Shown: positions 31,961 to 44,180 of the stretch, piece by piece
Layout of the letters: every line of letters begins with the position of its first letter
How positions within the stretch are numbered: position 1 is the stretch's first letter
From: Luidia sarsii
Taxonomy: Eukaryota; Echinodermata; Asteroidea; Paxillosida; Luidiidae
Direction of reading: 5' to 3'
Length of the DNA: 64,000 nucleotides
Assembly (NCBI GenBank): GCA_949987565.1
Contig: OX465115.1
Span: 5,669,870 to 5,733,869, forward strand
Translations under genes and position numbers: made by a program
The notes under the pieces: generated by a model
What the model saw: only the letters and a program-made list of their open reading frames with translations
Databases searched by the model: none
Told to the model about the DNA's origin: nothing

Positions 31961-32003
31961 TGAAAGGTCCTGCTAGGATCGAAACGTCAGGCCCTCCAAT
32001 TTT
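31961..32003 (-). repeat. R1 foldback-family copy, reverse
   Basis: GATGAAAGGTCCTGCTAGGA and TCGAAACGTCAGGCCCTCC match the family core with almost no divergence. Confidence 0.8.
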
Positions 32004-32049
32004 TTTTGGTTGATGTTTTTGTCATTTTACTTTTTAGTCATTAACAACA

Positions 32050-32095
32050 TCGGGCCTGGCGTTTGGATCTAAGCAGGACCTTTCTCAAAGGCAGA
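32050..32095 (+). repeat. R1 foldback-family copy, forward
   Basis: CGGGCCTGGCGTTTGGATCT and AAGCAGGACCTTTCTCAAAG. It lies 50 bases from the reverse copy at 31961-32003, so the two could pair as a larger stem. Confidence 0.75.
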
Positions 32096-32259
32096 ATTCA
32101 CAATATAAAGTCATTGCAAATTGCTTACTGACTCAAATGACCAAAATCGAAAACCGTGGAGGCTAAAACAAAGTAGAAAAATCAGAGGATCTAAAACGTC
32201 AGGATCGACAGATTAACAATCGGCATCAGAAGAAATGACAGCGCGAATAATGCTGAGAT

Positions 32260-32911
32260 TTCAGATCAGGTCTATTCACGGCTCTGAGATCGATAGGCGT
32301 AGCGCGCCATCAAGCGATCGGGCGGTGGTGAAATCCCTCTTTCATCGAGCGTGATTATGCAATCAATACAACTTGAGGGCGTCCGCTCGTTCCGCAGAGA
32401 TGACTTCGTTCAAGTTTTCTTTTGAAGAGAACCAAATCGTGTGGGTGGCCCCCGGCAGCCCGTCTGTCATCGGCCAGCGCGCAACAGCTGGTGCGCGGGT
32501 ACCAGCTAGATGCACCTGTTCGCCAATCAGGAAAAAAGGGGGGGGGGGGGTGGCCAAGGGAAGAAACCCCGCGCCCGGCTAGCTGTGTGTGTGTGGGTGA
32601 TCGTGAGTGTGCGAGTGGTTTACTCAGTGAACCGCGACCACGCGTTGGATAGGGGGGCTGAGCTGAACTTCGGAAGTCGGTGCCGGTCGGTCTTTCTCAA
32701 TTTCGGCGAAGAAAGTAAATCCACCCAACCAGCGGGTCGGTGGGAATCCAAGGCGCAGTCGAGCCCCTGCCAGGTCGAGGAAGAGTTGTGCTGTTGATCT
32801 CCGAGCCGACCTGCGATCGCCGGATTTCTGGGGAGATCTGTAAGAGAGGAGACCGTTCGAGTTTTTGGTTGATTTTTTTTTTTTTTTTTTGGCCGGCCCG
32901 CTACGAGTACG
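32260..32911 (+). promoter_or_regulatory. CpG-bearing region upstream of AGRN
   Basis: From about 32260 the sequence becomes GC-richer with many CpG dinucleotides, contrasting with the AT-rich repeats to the left. A GT-rich stretch (TGTGTGTGTGGGTGATCGTG) and a run of about 19 T at 32873 precede the start codon. It is a plausible promoter plus 5' UTR; no TATA box or start site can be fixed. Confidence 0.45.
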
Positions 32912-33353
32912 ATGGATTACCGTGCGGCCTGTCTGTGGCTGGCCGTGCTGACGGCGCTCTACACGGCCGAGGCCAGCAACCGTCTCCGGCCAAGTTGCTC
33001 GGAGCAGCCGCTGGAGCAGCGCGAGGAGGTGGCCAACATCGTCATCTCCGGCCTGGTGGGGAAGATAATGCGCAAGCCGCGGACCCTACAGTACAACTGC
33101 CAGGTGCGGGTGGTCAGGGTCTTCAAGGGGGAGCAGACGCTTCACGACGGCATCATGCCGCCCATGGACACGGTCAGCAACCAGATTACCGTGACCGGTT
33201 TCGGCGACCCGGCCATCTGCGACAACGCGGCCCATGTGGGCGACGTCAGGATCCTGCTTCTCGGCAAACAGGCCGACGGGCAGCTCAGGCTCAACTCCAG
33301 TCTCGTCTCCATCACTCTGGGCAACTTGGACCGGGCCAAGGCTGCTGTCTCCG
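32912..33353 (+). CDS. AGRN: Agrin, first coding exon (signal peptide and NtA domain)
   Basis: Secreted heparan sulfate proteoglycan of basement membranes, organiser of neuromuscular synapses in vertebrates. The exon encodes 147 residues plus one base (donor GTAAGT, phase 1). A hydrophobic signal peptide (about 1-22, ending AEAS) is followed by the NtA domain, which in chicken agrin binds the laminin gamma1 coiled coil. Family marks are EQREEVANIVISG, CQVRVVRVFKG, GFGDPAICDN, GDVRILLL and LNSSLVSITLGNLD, with Cys at CSEQ, NCQV and ICDN. The start has A at -3 and G at +4. No follistatin-like, SEA, EGF or laminin-G exon is seen downstream, so only the 5' end is in the window. NtA also occurs rarely outside agrin, so the name is very likely but not proven. 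Confidence 0.88.
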
Positions 33354-33470
33354 GTAAGTCAAGCGGAAGACAACCCCCCCTCTCATCTTCTCACCCCCCC
33401 CCCCTCTCATCTTTTTCCCACCCCCTCCCCCCCCCCTTTTTAATCGAAATTTGGAATTTGGAGGTCGGGT

Positions 33471-33604
33471 TAGTCCCACTTACTGGGCCGCAAGGAGCTC
33501 CCCTTAAACGAGTTTGGAGGTTATGTGTCGCACTAGTGCGACACATAACCTCCAAACTCGTTTAACTTTAACGGGAGCTCCTAGCGGCCCAGTAAGTGGG
33601 ACTA
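33471..33604. repeat. Near-perfect 134-bp palindrome with apparent 9-bp target duplication
   Basis: The central 62 bases (33504-33565) are a perfect palindrome of two 31-base arms meeting at CACT|AGTG with no loop. Outer arms TAGTCCCACTTACTGGGCCG and CGGCCCAGTAAGTGGGACTA match at 31 of 32 positions, with about 7 extra bases on the right side. Immediately outside, AGGTCGGGT (33462-33470) and AGGTCAGGT (33605-33613) look like a 9-bp target-site duplication. Confidence 0.93.
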
Positions 33605-34260
33605 AGGTCAGGTGACTTTTGTTTTAGTTTTAAGATCAAGCTAAATTAATATAATAATAATTAACAATAATTAACAATTGCATCCTTCTTTTACTTCAAG
33701 TCAAACAAACCAATTAAAGACCGACTGAGAACTTTGGGAAACTTTTAGTTTTACTTCAGAGAATACAAAGTATTTTTTTTTTTCGGGTAAAATGACTGAC
33801 ACCATAGTCTAGAACCAGGTAGTAGTTGACCTCAATCGGGTTTCGGGTAGCTGGTTCATTTGCCTAGCCCTGGTAGACCACCACTTGATCTACTGGTATG
33901 AGTGGTAAACTTATTACCAGCCAGAAATTATATTCAACCTCCCCTTTGCCTTCACTCTGTCCCCTGCCATGAGGTAACCACGCCACTAGCTAGTACTACT
34001 TCTAAAGCCCTTGCCCCATTTTTGTCTCCAAATTGGTTTGAAATGTTGAGGCAAATGTAGCAGACTCGGCCATAAATTAGGGTGCAGGTTTTTTCCCCTC
34101 AACAAGGGTTCCGACCCTGAAATCTTGCACTTTGAAGGTTTTTTCCCCCTTGTCCACCTTATAATGCCAGCATTATCCAAGTGAATTGAAAGAATGGTTT
34201 GTGATACATGACAAAGTCTCACTAGTCTCAGTGTATGGTGTATGCCCTGGGTTTTTTACT

Positions 34261-34544
34261 ACGCTGAAAAAACTCCCAAGGCTTGAGAGAGAATTTAGCG
34301 TATAGCATGGGACGCTGTACAATAAACAGTTCCTCCCTTCACATGATCGATTGTCAAGGGTCCCGTGAGAAATCCTCCGCTAGTGGAAGATTTGGCGGAG
34401 GTCCAGACCTGCGACAAAATCTCTCAAGGGTTCACCAGGTATGTCTGTCACTCTCAAGCATTGGTAACCTTTCGCATGATGGCAGTTTTGTAAGATTTCT
34501 CATGCATGAGACATTCTCTCAAGCCTTGTGAGTTTTTTCAGCGT
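34261..34544. repeat. Inverted-terminal element, 284 bp
   Basis: ACGCTGAAAAAACTCCCAAG with GCTTGAGAGAGAAT at the left is mirrored by ATTCTCTCAAGCCTTGTGAG with TTTTTTCAGCGT at the right (about 32-bp arms, one or two differences). No obvious target-site duplication. MITE-like. Confidence 0.75.
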
Positions 34545-37489
34545 CATCTGAAAAGGTCTTTGGAGAAGTCAGAAACCAAAGCTCCGATTATGAAGTGACT
34601 TGAAAAGAAGTGACGTCAAATTCCTCACTTGCTCCTTCACATGGATACTTTCAGTTTCACATGCAGCCCATGAAACGTTGGTATCAAGGAATTTTGGAAA
34701 TTCTTGTCCGACCACAGCCTCAACCATTTCCTCCTTCCTCAGATTCCAAAATAGAAACAGAAAGAACATGTAAATATTTATCATTAAAGTAATAAACACT
34801 TTCTTTTACTAAAATATGTTTTCCAATGGAATGTGTTTTTCCTTTAGGTTAAACAAATTTTTAAAATGGAAAAGAAAACTTGAACCAGGGCCCTCTGGTT
34901 TTATCCAATCATGAAATCGAATTTTGTTTCTGGATTTCAAAGATATGATTTTGCTAATCTCATCAGTGGCAAATCTAACTTTGCTCCTTTATTGTTATTT
35001 AAGAGAAAGAGAAACATTTGTATGGATTTTTACATTGCCAGGATTCTTTTCAGAATCCCCTCTCATAGTTTGATTAGAATTCAATCAAGAACTTTGGATT
35101 GTTCATCTTAATGAATGAGCTGTAAATATGGGGTTTTAATTGGTTCCGAGTCTTGCTTTTGTTATAATAAGTTGTCCATCTGTCAATATGAGATGAGTTT
35201 TAGATTGAGTTTGAGATTTAGGATTGTACTTTCTCAGCAGATGCCAGGATGAGCTCTCAGTAAAGGGGATTAAAATTTCACAATTTTTTTGAAAAAATCA
35301 AAACCGAAAAACCGTCTCTAAGGCAAAACAAACAACAACAAAAACGAAAAAATGCAAAACCGCCCAAGCTTAGCTCTCACGCTCTTGTCTGTGTCTTGCT
35401 CCTCTGAAAATCCCAGCTCTTTTTCTTTCTTTGTACAAAGAAGAGGACATTCGAAAGGCTTCAAGTACAGTGGGTTCGTATAAAATCACACTCTTGAGTG
35501 GGCTGTTGAGCAGACGCCCTGGTTTTTAAAGCGTTATTTATGTCGGCTGTCAGGAAAGAAGCCAGCTCTCATAATTCAAGCAGGAGCCTTCCACGGGGTC
35601 AGACAGTGGGATTACTTCAGGCCTATACTCAAGGTTTGAAAAGACTGCGTCCCAGTGTCTGACCCCCTCTGCCATGCCTGGACCTACAGTCTCCTTAGCA
35701 ACTGCATTCTTGGATATTTTTTTTGCTCTCAGTCTCAGCATTGTTATGTGCTTGTACAGCAGTTTGTTACCAAATACTCAGAGGGGTTAATTTTTAAAAA
35801 TGCCCGATTTATTTATTTTGTTGTCATCTGTGTAGATTGTAAGGCTAGTAGTAGATTGGCAGACATTTGGCTACAAATAGGGATTGATTTAGAACAAACC
35901 CTAAAACCAGCATCTTTAAATTTGTTTCCCATAAAGGAAAGTGAACATTTTTTTTACGACATTGAGAAAACACCCTTGCTGTCTTGGTGTTTCACCAGGA
36001 GACTGGATTGGTCACAGGTCACTTGCTTTTAAACCAATAGTGAGGGCAGTGCCTTTAAATGTCCTAAATTTAACCCCCCCCCCTCTCTCTTTCTCTCTCT
36101 TTTCCCTCTCTCTGCCCCCCCCCCCCCCATGGCTAACCCACTTCACACCCCTCCTCAGTTGATGAGATATTTACTGCTCAACAAGAACCCTTTGTGTTTC
36201 CCTTGGACATGAAAACTCTCCACTTGCTAATCCCGGAAGACTCCTTGAATGTACCTGGCCATCCAATCAATAGCGGCCCTTATTCCCCCCTTTTTTGGGG
36301 GGTGGGGGGACATGCCAATTTAGTCCACCCTCAACCCCATCATATCCCCCCTAGCTGTACCACTGTCCCACGCACTTATGAGTGAGGGGCTAATTTGTTG
36401 GACACTGCTTGCTATACAAAGAGAAATGCAAAGCAAGGCTACAAATGGAGATCTATGCAAATGCTAATGCCCACTTAAAAGATTCATACGATCATCAGTA
36501 TTCACAATGGTTGACAAGGAAGGGACATCTTGATTCTTGAACTACCTTGACCAGCGAAGAAGATTGGAACTTGGAAGGAGTACAAAGGTCACACTTCACT
36601 TCCTCTTTTCAAAGTGCCTCAGTTACTAGGCCACTTGACAAAACGGAAAGGCTAAGGACCCCGCCCTACAGTAATTCATTGGCTCCGGCTGTGAGTTGCA
36701 CACAAGTCTATGCGAATGGGCAGCAGCTGCTAGCTACTGTAGCACCTTCCCTAGACTTGTGTGTTAATTGAAGCCATAGTTCATATGCTTGTGCATGGCT
36801 CAGGCTTAAATGCCTGTGCTCAATTTCTCTTACCCCAATGTATTTATATTATAATTAGGTAGGAGTGTAGAGTAGGTGTGCCAACCCCTCCCTATACAAC
36901 ACACACTGTAGAGTAGGCTTCCTACCACAGTTTCCAAGGCTGGACCCTTCATTGAATGAGGAATTAAAAAGTCTGATTCAGTGACAAACCACAACCTTGT
37001 GGCCAGAGCCCAAGTCATAATATCCCTGTCTGAATTTCTAAAAGGCCAAATGCGGAAGCAGAAGTCCCTTAAAATCAGTCAATCAGTCAATCAGTTTCCC
37101 CATGCTAAGAACTGCCCTTTCATTAACCGGTCCCCACACTTGGAACAGTACATACATGTACCATCTACTGTGCAAATATCACGTAGAACAATTTACATCT
37201 GTTTGCCATACATTTCACATCAACAGCTACAAAAACAAAGCTATGGACTCCCAGCTGCTTTACCACATGTAGGAAAATGGCCCCTCCACTGCCTCCGACC
37301 TCTCCTTCAACCACTTCCACCTTCATTTCCCACCCTTCAAATTGGAAGCGAGAGAACTTGATGAAAAAAAAGGTCAAGTAGAATTCAGAAACGAAAAGTC
37401 AGTTTTCCTCTTCTGGATCAGAAGTCAGGCAGGCCCTCTGGAGTTATTTCTAAAGGGGTTTTAATTTGTCAAAGTATCACCCCCCAAAA

Positions 37490-37700
37490 AATTGACTAGA
37501 TAGGGTTTCGACCCTGAGACCTCTGGTTACACGTACTAGTGCTCTATATTATAGGGTACATGTAATGTATGTCAAACTACTCTAGAGGTCTTGCTCATAT
37601 ACCTCACACCTCCAGTTCAAGGTCTAAGGTACCAGTCCAGATCAGTCAAATTTCTTGACTATTTTCACAAATTGTTGAAAAAAAATAGTTCAGTCTTCCT
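37490..37700. repeat. Two opposing SINE-A fragments
   Basis: 37490-37545 is minus-strand head (TAGGGTTTCGACCCTGAGAC, CTCTGGTTACACGTACTAGT); 37580-37700 is plus-strand (CTCCAGTTCAAGGTCTAAGG, CAGTCCAGATCAGTCAAATT, then AAATTGTTGAAAAAAAATAG). Confidence 0.55.
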
Positions 37701-39841
37701 TTCCTTATCGTTTTTAATTCCTTCAATTTTCTGCACATCTCTTTAAGTTTAAGAGCTGGCTTGTGGCCAGATCCTAATCTGTGATCCATATCAGGCCAAG
37801 TTTTATCTCAGTCTCAGCCTTCAACCCCCTCCACCCCCCTCCTCCCTGCACTCTTCCACTTCCTCCATGATCTCACACTCGCAGTGAATTCTCAATCTCA
37901 CCCCCCTTCAAGAGGGGGAAAAACACCCAAGAGTCGTCTCAAAGGCGACAGTCTGCAGCTCTCCGGTCACACATGATTACTTGCCCTCATCATTAAAACG
38001 CTGTCTTGTCGTTGAGTTTGAACAAACAGACAGACAGAGACAGACAGAGACAGGTATAATTATACCAAGGAGGGGGGTCAACTCAATTGAGACCTGCTCC
38101 CCCCACCCCCCCCCCCCCACCTTTTTTCCCCTCCAGCCCTCCAGCGCCCACGTACTTAGTCCGGACATGCTCCGAGGCCAAAATATCACCAGTATTGATT
38201 TCTGGAGGGGGAGGAGGGGGGGTTATTCAGAGCTCAGGAAATTGAGCCTGCCTGCTATTGTATAATGCGCCCTGCCGCATGTTTACCAGTCATAGTCGGA
38301 GCCAGCGCTGCGGCACCAGCACCCGCGCTCCGTCGCGTCTTAAAGAGTCGGGCAAGATCATGGAATTCTCTAATTGGTGGGAGGCATGGTTTTCTTGCGT
38401 TGTCTTTTCCCCGCCGTTTTTGCCGCATTCTGTGCTGGTCCCTAAGAGATGCCAGGGTTCAACGACCTGGGTGTCTGGCTTTTTTTTGGTGAAGACGAAA
38501 AGGTGCCCAGTGGCCGACAATTGAACCTCTAATTTTAAGATAATAGTCTTAGGGGGTTTGTGGCGCTTGGGTTGAGAATTCAGAGATTATGGCTTTAGCA
38601 CGCAGAGAGCATCAAGGGGAAACCTCCTACTTGGAAAAAGGATGAATTACCCACAGAATTTATCAAGAGCTTTCACTTTTTGAAATTTTATTTTAAGACA
38701 AATTTATACAAATTCTATAGACCTTGGGCTACCATTAAATGGCTGTTCAACATATATAAACCCAGTTAGTACCTGATTATAATACTTTCAAATTCAAAGC
38801 AAGTTTAAAATCCATCCGATTCCATTGGTTTCATACAAGATTCAGTCAAATCTTTGAAAAACCTCTCATGTCCTTTGAGTTTGAAGTTTGAAGATGCAGC
38901 TCAGAAATCCCAGAATTCCATAGGGTTGCCACTTATGCGTCAACCCTTTTATGCCTCGATGTAATATGCAATTTTGTCTCAGATATTCTTAGTAGTAAGG
39001 ACTTGAAGAGGTAATACAAACATGTTGCCAACAGTTTGCCGATTAGAATATCCTGAAATATGCAAATCTTCCTGATGTTCAAGGGACAGATCTTTTGACG
39101 CTTGGGGCGACCTTTCAGCAGAATGGAATGCAATTGACCTAGCACTCTCAGCAAACAGTCTGAGTTGTGGTACGCACATAGTTCAGAGGTTAGGGGTTAA
39201 TAAATGGCTCGCCTTAAAAAAAAAGAACATTCTGGAGAACCACAGTCGAACAAAAATGGTAAGAAAGTCCTGATGAAAAATCTCAACTCCCTCATTTCAA
39301 ATTCAGACATCTGAATTCATGGGTATCTGATGCATTGCACGCTGCTGTGAACTTACCCTTATACATGACATGGCCCATTTAATTCACTCCATGGCTGTCT
39401 GATCTGATTAAGTTAAAGGGGATTAAGAACCAGTACCAACCCCCCCCCCTGCCCCCCCCCCCCCCACCAAAAAGAAATTAATATTTGGATGAAACACGTG
39501 GACACGTTTGTACGCATGTTATTGGTACCCCCCTAAGATAACGTTACTTCAGGCACTCCCTGAAGTAATTATGCTAAATCATTTGCTATCACACCGTCCA
39601 TTGGTAAAATCCGGACACATCGTATCAGGGTTGGGGGGTAGTAGTCAAGACGCACTCAATCGCCGAGGCAACCCAGCATGTAATTATCGCCTCAATTTGC
39701 GAAGAGTTAATCACGTTGACTGCCGTTGGCTTATGCGCCCCTATTCTGGCGTGAGCAATCGCCCTCATGAAGTGTTAAGGTCAAGTTGCCACGCTGCAGT
39801 AGTGCAGTTTATTTCAAGTAATGTTGTGAACTTACCAAATC

Positions 39842-39885
39842 TCCGGGCCTGACATTTCAATCTTAGCAGGACCTTTGTCACAGCT
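39842..39885 (+). repeat. R1 foldback-family copy
   Basis: CCGGGCCTGACATTTCAATC and TTAGCAGGACCTTTGTCAC, plus orientation. Confidence 0.65.
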
Positions 39886-40325
39886 GCAGAATGACTGAGT
39901 GAAATCCATTTGAAACTCGTTCAGATTGTGAAAGAAAATTGGCCGACTAAATTTCATTTGGTCGGGGCAGTGCCTTAGTGCATGGGTGTCAAGCTGGGAC
40001 AGTATGACTGAAACATGAACAAGTTGGCACTGGTGCAATTTGGCTTTCTTCTTTGGGAGTGTGTGTGTGTGAGGACTGTTTCTTGACAATCTTGGCTGAG
40101 AATGGCCCAGGTTGTGTCAGTACCAGGCAACGAATAAAATTTGAAGTTTATCACCTACAGCACTTTGAGTTTGTCTTTTTGAGATCAAATTATATAGGCC
40201 ACGGGAAAAAATGTCTTGACTATGTCTGTATAGACTACTCTGGTATGTTTTGTAGACAACATTGGTTTGGTCAGTCAGCTATGTATAACAATTTAACAGT
40301 CCACTACTCACTAGCAAGTCTGAGG

Positions 40326-40440
40326 TTTGCCCTTGAGAAAGGTCCTGCTACGATAAAAATGCCAGGCCATCTAACTTTTGAGATTTATGTATTGCAGGTC
40401 ATTTTTAGTCAGTGAGCAGTTTGTAATGTAAAGTTTGTTT
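40326..40440 (-). repeat. R1 foldback-family copy with full leader
   Basis: GCCCTTGAGAAAGGTCCTGC and AAATGCCAGGCCATCTAACT, continuing through TTTTGAGATTTATGTATTGC AGGTCATTTT and AGTCAGTGAGCAGTTTG. It shows that the leader belongs to the repeat. Confidence 0.75.
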
Positions 40441-43400
40441 TTGTATTCACTTCAAATTCTGAGATTAAACTTTAAAGCGGATTTCCTGTTTCACTTCAGA
40501 CTTGTCTTCCCTCATCCGATCCGAAGTTCCTTTTCTTTGTTATACCATCTCTTGGTGGATCAGCAGGTTGCCCAATGAGCCCTGGACATCTATCACTGAT
40601 ACAGTAGGCTACCTTATAAATGAACTACATGTAGGTCTGCAAGACAAATGATTGTGGCACATTCACAATCCTTCCTGATCTGGATTAGGAAATTGTGAAT
40701 GAATAATTACTCATCCCAGTTGTAACTTGGTAGTCTGGAGGGACTTTCAAGGATGAAACTTATTCCCCCTCTTTATTCCTCCGCTTTTTCAGGACATTCA
40801 TTACATGTACTGTAGTGCTGTACCATCCCCATTCCCCATAGCTTTCCTCCTGGCTGCTCTCTCAGTCTTTTTTCTTTGTTTGAGTTCAAGCTAAGTGGAT
40901 CAAAAGTCTGACCACAATACCAAACATCCTTGTATCCTTGGTAGGCTTTTGTGGCTTAACCTCCCTCCCCCCCAAAAAAAAACCCTACCCAGATCCTGAA
41001 ATGAGTCATTGCAGCCCTAAACCACAATCTATGATGGTTGTTTGAAAGGCTTCTTTCCCCTACTTAGAAACATTCGCTCCCGGTTCTCTGCTCACACCTT
41101 CTGCTTCGGAAACCCCAGTTCGTCAAAATTGAAATGTGGCGATATATTGCACAGTGCAGCCTAGAATCTTTGATATATATTTTTGTTTTTTTATTTAGGG
41201 GTGATGTTGAGAGTAGTATTGCTTTGTAGAAGTGACTCAGGATCCTGTGTCGAGGATTTTCTCGGAGCAAACGCGGCTCAGGGGCCATTTAAGCCGGAAT
41301 CCTTACAAATCCTTTGGCACAAAGAGGGTATGAGCCTATTGTAAGGTTTCTCCCAGGGGCCCCAAGTGAGGAGAGGAGTAGTCCTCTTTGGGGAAGGGTC
41401 CAGTGTTCAACCCTCCCTCTTGCTTCTCGTCTCTTTTTTTTTTCTTGTCTAAACTTTGGGTCGGGAGTGAAAATTTCTGAAGAAAGGGCGGAAGAAGCGT
41501 GACACTTGGGCTTAAGTGCCACTGTCCGACTAAGGCAGGATTTCCCAGGGATTGGTCCTTTGTCTGAGAGGGATGATTATGGAGCCCTTGTACCGCTGCC
41601 CCTACATTTAAGCCGACAATTTTTGTTTAAGGAACTTTAAGCTCCTCCCTTGAAATCATGAGGGAGTCTGGTCTTCCTAATCCAGTGCCCCTCTGAAATC
41701 AGATTGTCTGTTGGCATTCTGGAGTAGGCCTATAAAGCACAACAGGGCTTTCCGCGCTGCTTATCTCTCTGGCTTACGGTAAGAGCTTCTCCCTGCATCC
41801 CCTCATCTAAATGACCGTTATTTATACTGCTGGGCACTTCATATTAAAACTCTGTCAACTTTGCTTAAAAAAAAACCAACCACCCTCAACAACGAGTGTT
41901 CCTGTCTTTTGCCACCCACCTCGTTTTTGTGGAAAATCTCACCGCCCCAAAATATTAAGACCTCAAAACAAATGTTTTGAGGGCTCGATGTTTCGTTTTC
42001 ACCAAAAGCTTTGCAAGTGGTCTTGTAGTGTAGGGAAGTCACATCGACGTAGTACATTTGACATCTTTCACAAGCTCTCAGTTCCCTTTTCCGGTCGTTG
42101 ACCCCCAGTCTTGCTGGGTGTACAGGGGTACGAGCAGGTGCTTTTCTACCTGTCCCATGCAGTGCCACCAAAAGTTGCCCTCCTTACCTCCACCCACCCA
42201 CCTCATTCTTAGCCCACCATGTGGCTCTGCTATTGCTAACCCCCCAAAGTTATCCCACTGCCCCACACTGGGGACTCTGGGTGGAAGGCTACAAGGGTAA
42301 TTTATCCCCACACCCCTACCAGATTTCCCAATCCCTAGCTCTGCTCACTATCAGGTAGCCCTGACCTAGTTGTCTTACCGCAGAGAGTCCAAAGGGGCAG
42401 GCCTAATTCAGTCTGTAACCAGGTTCCTAGTCAAAATGATCCTGGTGCCCATTTCTGGGTTAGGTTGAAAAGGGGTTCAGGAGAAAGGAGAAGATATTGC
42501 GTTGGGTTTAATAACCCAGGGTGGTTGGAGTACCGTAATTTGGACGCCTGAATTCCAGATTTCATCAATCTCCAAAACTGAAGTGTAAACGATGCCGCCC
42601 TTGGGACTCAATTTGTTTGACTCTCCAAGTCAGATTGGAGGCCCAATTTGCTACAAACCTGGGCTGGGACCTTGTGTAGGCCTTTTGCAGGCCCTCAGCG
42701 GGTAACTTTTCCTGAGGACAGAGATGGCGCCTATCTTGTCTTATCTGTGAAAACCTGTCAGGAGGATGAAGGACAATAACCCCCACCCCCTTGATTCGAA
42801 TTCTTCCAGTCTGCCATTATGTAACCCACTGATTTGTTTCACAACTTGGCAATTAGTTTTTTTATTCCCCCCCCTCCCTCCTCTCCCTGCAGAATCTTGT
42901 TGGCCTTCCTTTTAATCGCACAATCAGAGGAAGACTCCTCCCTATGAGAAAAACCCAGAGTGGCAGTAATTGCAGCCAGAAGAATGTGAAGTGGAGGAGG
43001 GGAACCCAGGAGTGTGGACATTCAGATGTATCATGTCCTTGGATCGTACAATGTGATGATGGATTTATAATTCTCAGCCAGTTTGAGAATGTGGGGGAGG
43101 GGGTGGCTGTTGGACCATGGTTTGACCCAGGGGAGGGAAGACAGGGGCTCCATTCTTAAAGAATTTGATACATTAAACTGGAGGTGTGGTCCAGTTTTTA
43201 TCCCCCCTTCGTTTATTGATGTCCTTACCCTGCTCTGTCTTCCTCCGATCAGACTGATCATCAGACAGCTAGGATGGGCTGAAGCCTGAAGCTGACAAAG
43301 ATTTTGGGTTTTTTTAAGTAGCAGGAGGTAAGGGGTAGTTGAGTGACCTGCCAGCAGGGGGCATTCCTATCTGCTTGTGTCATGCCTCTGATGTCCTCCA

Positions 43401-43611
43401 CATAACTTGTTACAAGAATGGCTAGTTAGCGCTGGACATCTCACCCCCCCCCTACCCATCCTCCTACCCCCCACCCCTTGGCATTTAATTCTCACCCCCA
43501 ATTTGTCTGAGCAAACCAATTGGTTTTCCCAAATTATCGGCCACACCACTGTGAGCTATTGGAACTCACTTTAATAGGCCTATACACAAATGTAGCAAAC
43601 TGCTTTACTAA

Positions 43612-44180
43612 AGCCCCATCCACACTGGACTTTTTTTGGGGGGAAACTAACCGAGCAAATGGGAAACTTGATCATTTTAAGTCCAGTGTGGACAGCCCAG
43701 GAAGTTTTCCACACATGTAACTCACCCGGCTCGAATGGGTAATAATTTAACTGACTGACTTCTGCCCAGGTAACTTGACCAGGTCAGTTTAACCATAGCT
43801 CCATGGTTTAACCGTGTTGAAAAGTCCAATGCTGATGCAATGTCTCGGTAAACAGTCCGGTAAAAAGAAAAAAAACACGTCCGGTAACCGGAAGAACAAG
43901 ACTCGGCTGTGCCAACAACGCACAACAATGTGTAACGTGTGCGGGTGTGTTGCGCACTCGTCGTGATTGACACCAAGTTGTTTATAACCTGGGTGGCATC
44001 TATCATGATCTCCTACGAACAACATCCGGTCAGAGGTCGCCGTGATAGCGCCCTCATGCATTGTGTTCAGTCACTTGGATAAGTTTTAACCGTCGTTGCA
44101 GTTATCTACCCACATCAATAATCCAAGTGTGCACGCTGGGAAGATTTAGCCATTGGAATGTTACCCATTGTTTTGGTAAA
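43612..44180. repeat. Element with CCACACTGGACTTTT terminus, copy 1 (degraded)
   Basis: Begins AAAGCCCCATCCACACTGGA and shares TTTAAGTCCAGTGTGGAC, GACCAGGTCAGTTTAACC, GTTGCAGTTATCTACCCACA and CATTGGAATGTTACCCA with 60072-60446, in the same order. It carries extra sequence at 43830-44050 and its right terminus is not recognisable. Confidence 0.65.

Larger units (their letters stand above)
28303..32911. other. Interval between GPS2 and AGRN
   Basis: The GPS2 3' UTR lies at the left, composed largely of pyrimidine repeats. The 68-bp minisatellite, a second TTAA MITE and a cluster of R1 copies (31.5-32.2 kb) follow. 29700-30470 and 30830-31500 show only AT-rich sequence with no feature I recognise. 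Confidence 0.55.

Noticed and set aside
35655..36032. 125-codon open frame in the agrin intron
   Set aside because: There is no recognisable domain, no splice context and it is AT-rich; likely chance.
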